The notes below the pieces were generated by a model that was not told the DNA's origin, made no database searches, and worked only from the letters and a program-made list of their open reading frames with translations. Positions 5,942 to 6,684 of a stretch of DNA of 6,684 bases are shown piece after piece (within the stretch, counting starts at the first letter, position 1; each line of letters opens with the position of its first letter). Origin of the DNA: Deltaproteobacteria bacterium (GTDB lineage: Bacteria > Desulfobacterota > Desulfobulbia > Desulfobulbales > VMSU01); the NCBI GenBank assembly GCA_021789795.1, contig JAJYJA010000133.1:1-6684 (forward strand), read 5' to 3'. The position numbers and the translations under genes are program-made.

Positions 5942-6684
5942 ATGCGAAAAAAGGCACTAATTACCGGCGTCACCGGACAGGACGGCGCCTATCTGGCGGA
6001 ATTTTTACTGAATAAAGATTACGAGGTGCATGGCTTAAAGCGCCGCACCTCGCTGTTCAACACCGACCGCATCGACCACCTCTATCAGGACCCGCACGAG
6101 TCTGACCGCCGCTTCATCCTGCATCACGGCGACATGACCGATTCGTCGAGCCTGATCCGCATCATTCAGCAGGTGCAGCCGGACGAGATCTACAACCTGG
6201 CGGCCCAATCGCACGTGGCGGTCTCCTTCGAGGAGCCGGAGTACACGGCGGATTCGGACGCCCTGGGCACCTTGAGGCTGCTGGAGGCGATCCGCATCCT
6301 GGGGCTGACCAAGAAGACCCGCTTCTACCAGGCCTCCACCTCGGAGCTGTACGGCCTGGTGCGGGAGGTGCCGCAGACCGAGAAGACCCCCTTCTACCCG
6401 CGTTCGCCCTACGCCTGCGCCAAGCTCTACTCTTACTGGATCGTGGTCAACTACCGCGAGGCCTACGGGATGTACGCCTGCAACGGCATCCTCTTCAACC
6501 ACGAATCCCCCATCCGGGGGGAGACCTTCGTCACCCGCAAGATCACCCGCGCCTTAGCCCGGATCAAGCTCGGCTTGCAGGACTGCCTGTATCTCGGCAA
6601 CCTCTCGGCCCGCCGCGACTGGGGCCACGCCCGCGATTATGTGGAGATGCAGTGGCTGATGCTGCAACAGGAGACGCCGGACGA
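5942..6684 (+). CDS. gmd: GDP-mannose 4,6-dehydratase, 5' part (cut by window end)
   Basis: NADP-dependent short-chain dehydrogenase/reductase of the extended type. It converts GDP-D-mannose to GDP-4-keto-6-deoxy-D-mannose in the cytoplasm, the branch point for GDP-fucose, GDP-rhamnose, GDP-perosamine and related sugars of LPS or capsule. The frame stays open for 247 codons to the window edge; family members are usually about 340-370 residues, so roughly the last third is missing. Visible features are the nucleotide-binding GVTGQDGAYLAEFLL (9-23, GxxGxxG), HHGDMTD (61-67) and NLAAQSHVAVSFEEPEYTAD (85-104). The catalytic residues are Thr133 and Glu135 in YQASTSELYG, and Tyr157 and Lys161 in SPYACAK. 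FNHESP (185-190), RGETFVTRKI and GNLSARRDWGHARDYVEMQW (219-238) follow. The ATG at 5942 is the family start; the nearest purine-rich site, AAGGGA (5920-5925), is rather far upstream. It is probably the head of a sugar-nucleotide cluster. Confidence 0.97.
   Translation, partial: MRKKALITGVTGQDGAYLAEFLLNKDYEVHGLKRRTSLFNTDRIDHLYQDPHESDRRFILHHGDMTDSSSLIRIIQQVQPDEIYNLAAQSHVAVSFEEPEYTADSDALGTLRLLEAIRILGLTKKTRFYQASTSELYGLVREVPQTEKTPFYPRSPYACAKLYSYWIVVNYREAYGMYACNGILFNHESPIRGETFVTRKITRALARIKLGLQDCLYLGNLSARRDWGHARDYVEMQWLMLQQETPD

Overview
The window comes from a GC-rich Gram-negative bacterium, most likely a proteobacterium in the broad sense (Pseudomonadota or Desulfobacterota). The type II secretion pseudopilin, the 34H-like chemoreceptor grouped with cheR/cheD/cheB, and a palindromic repeat whose spurious translation contains 'LDPGFRRHDG' all fit this. 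The sequence alone does not fix the genus. All supported genes lie on the + strand; the long minus-strand frames are shadows of GC-rich genes.

Positions 10-4334 hold a chemosensory adaptation block: a transmembrane methyl-accepting chemotaxis protein, the methyltransferase cheR (23 bp later), the deamidase cheD (ATGA overlap with cheR) and the methylesterase/deamidase cheB. A 199-bp gap carrying a palindromic repeat (3105-3173) separates cheD from cheB. The receptor ends in GFERY, which fits the C-terminal tether pentapeptide recognised by CheR, and cheR is the next gene. CheR methylates receptor glutamates, CheB removes the methyl groups when phosphorylated, and CheD deamidates receptor glutamines. 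The kinase, coupling protein and CheY are not in the window and may lie upstream. A strong hairpin directly after the cheB stop probably marks the 3' end of this transcript.

Positions 4335-5003 hold a lone gspG (major pseudopilin of type II secretion) with its own Shine-Dalgarno sequence. It is bracketed by hairpins and has no other secretion genes beside it.

Positions 5004-5934 hold a Fic-domain protein with a degenerate active site (Gln where the catalytic His should be, ANK in place of GNG) and a short unknown ORF. AT-richer stretches here suggest a different history from the flanking genes.

From 5942 to the end lies the 5' part (247 codons) of gmd, GDP-mannose 4,6-dehydratase, probably the first gene of a nucleotide-sugar / surface-polysaccharide cluster that continues beyond the window.

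Most of the window is ordinary, well-recognised housekeeping and accessory content. The items most worth a second look are the Fic variant, the receptor tether beside cheR, the repeat inside the che cluster and the small ORF before gmd. I see no clear evidence of a wholly new multi-gene system.
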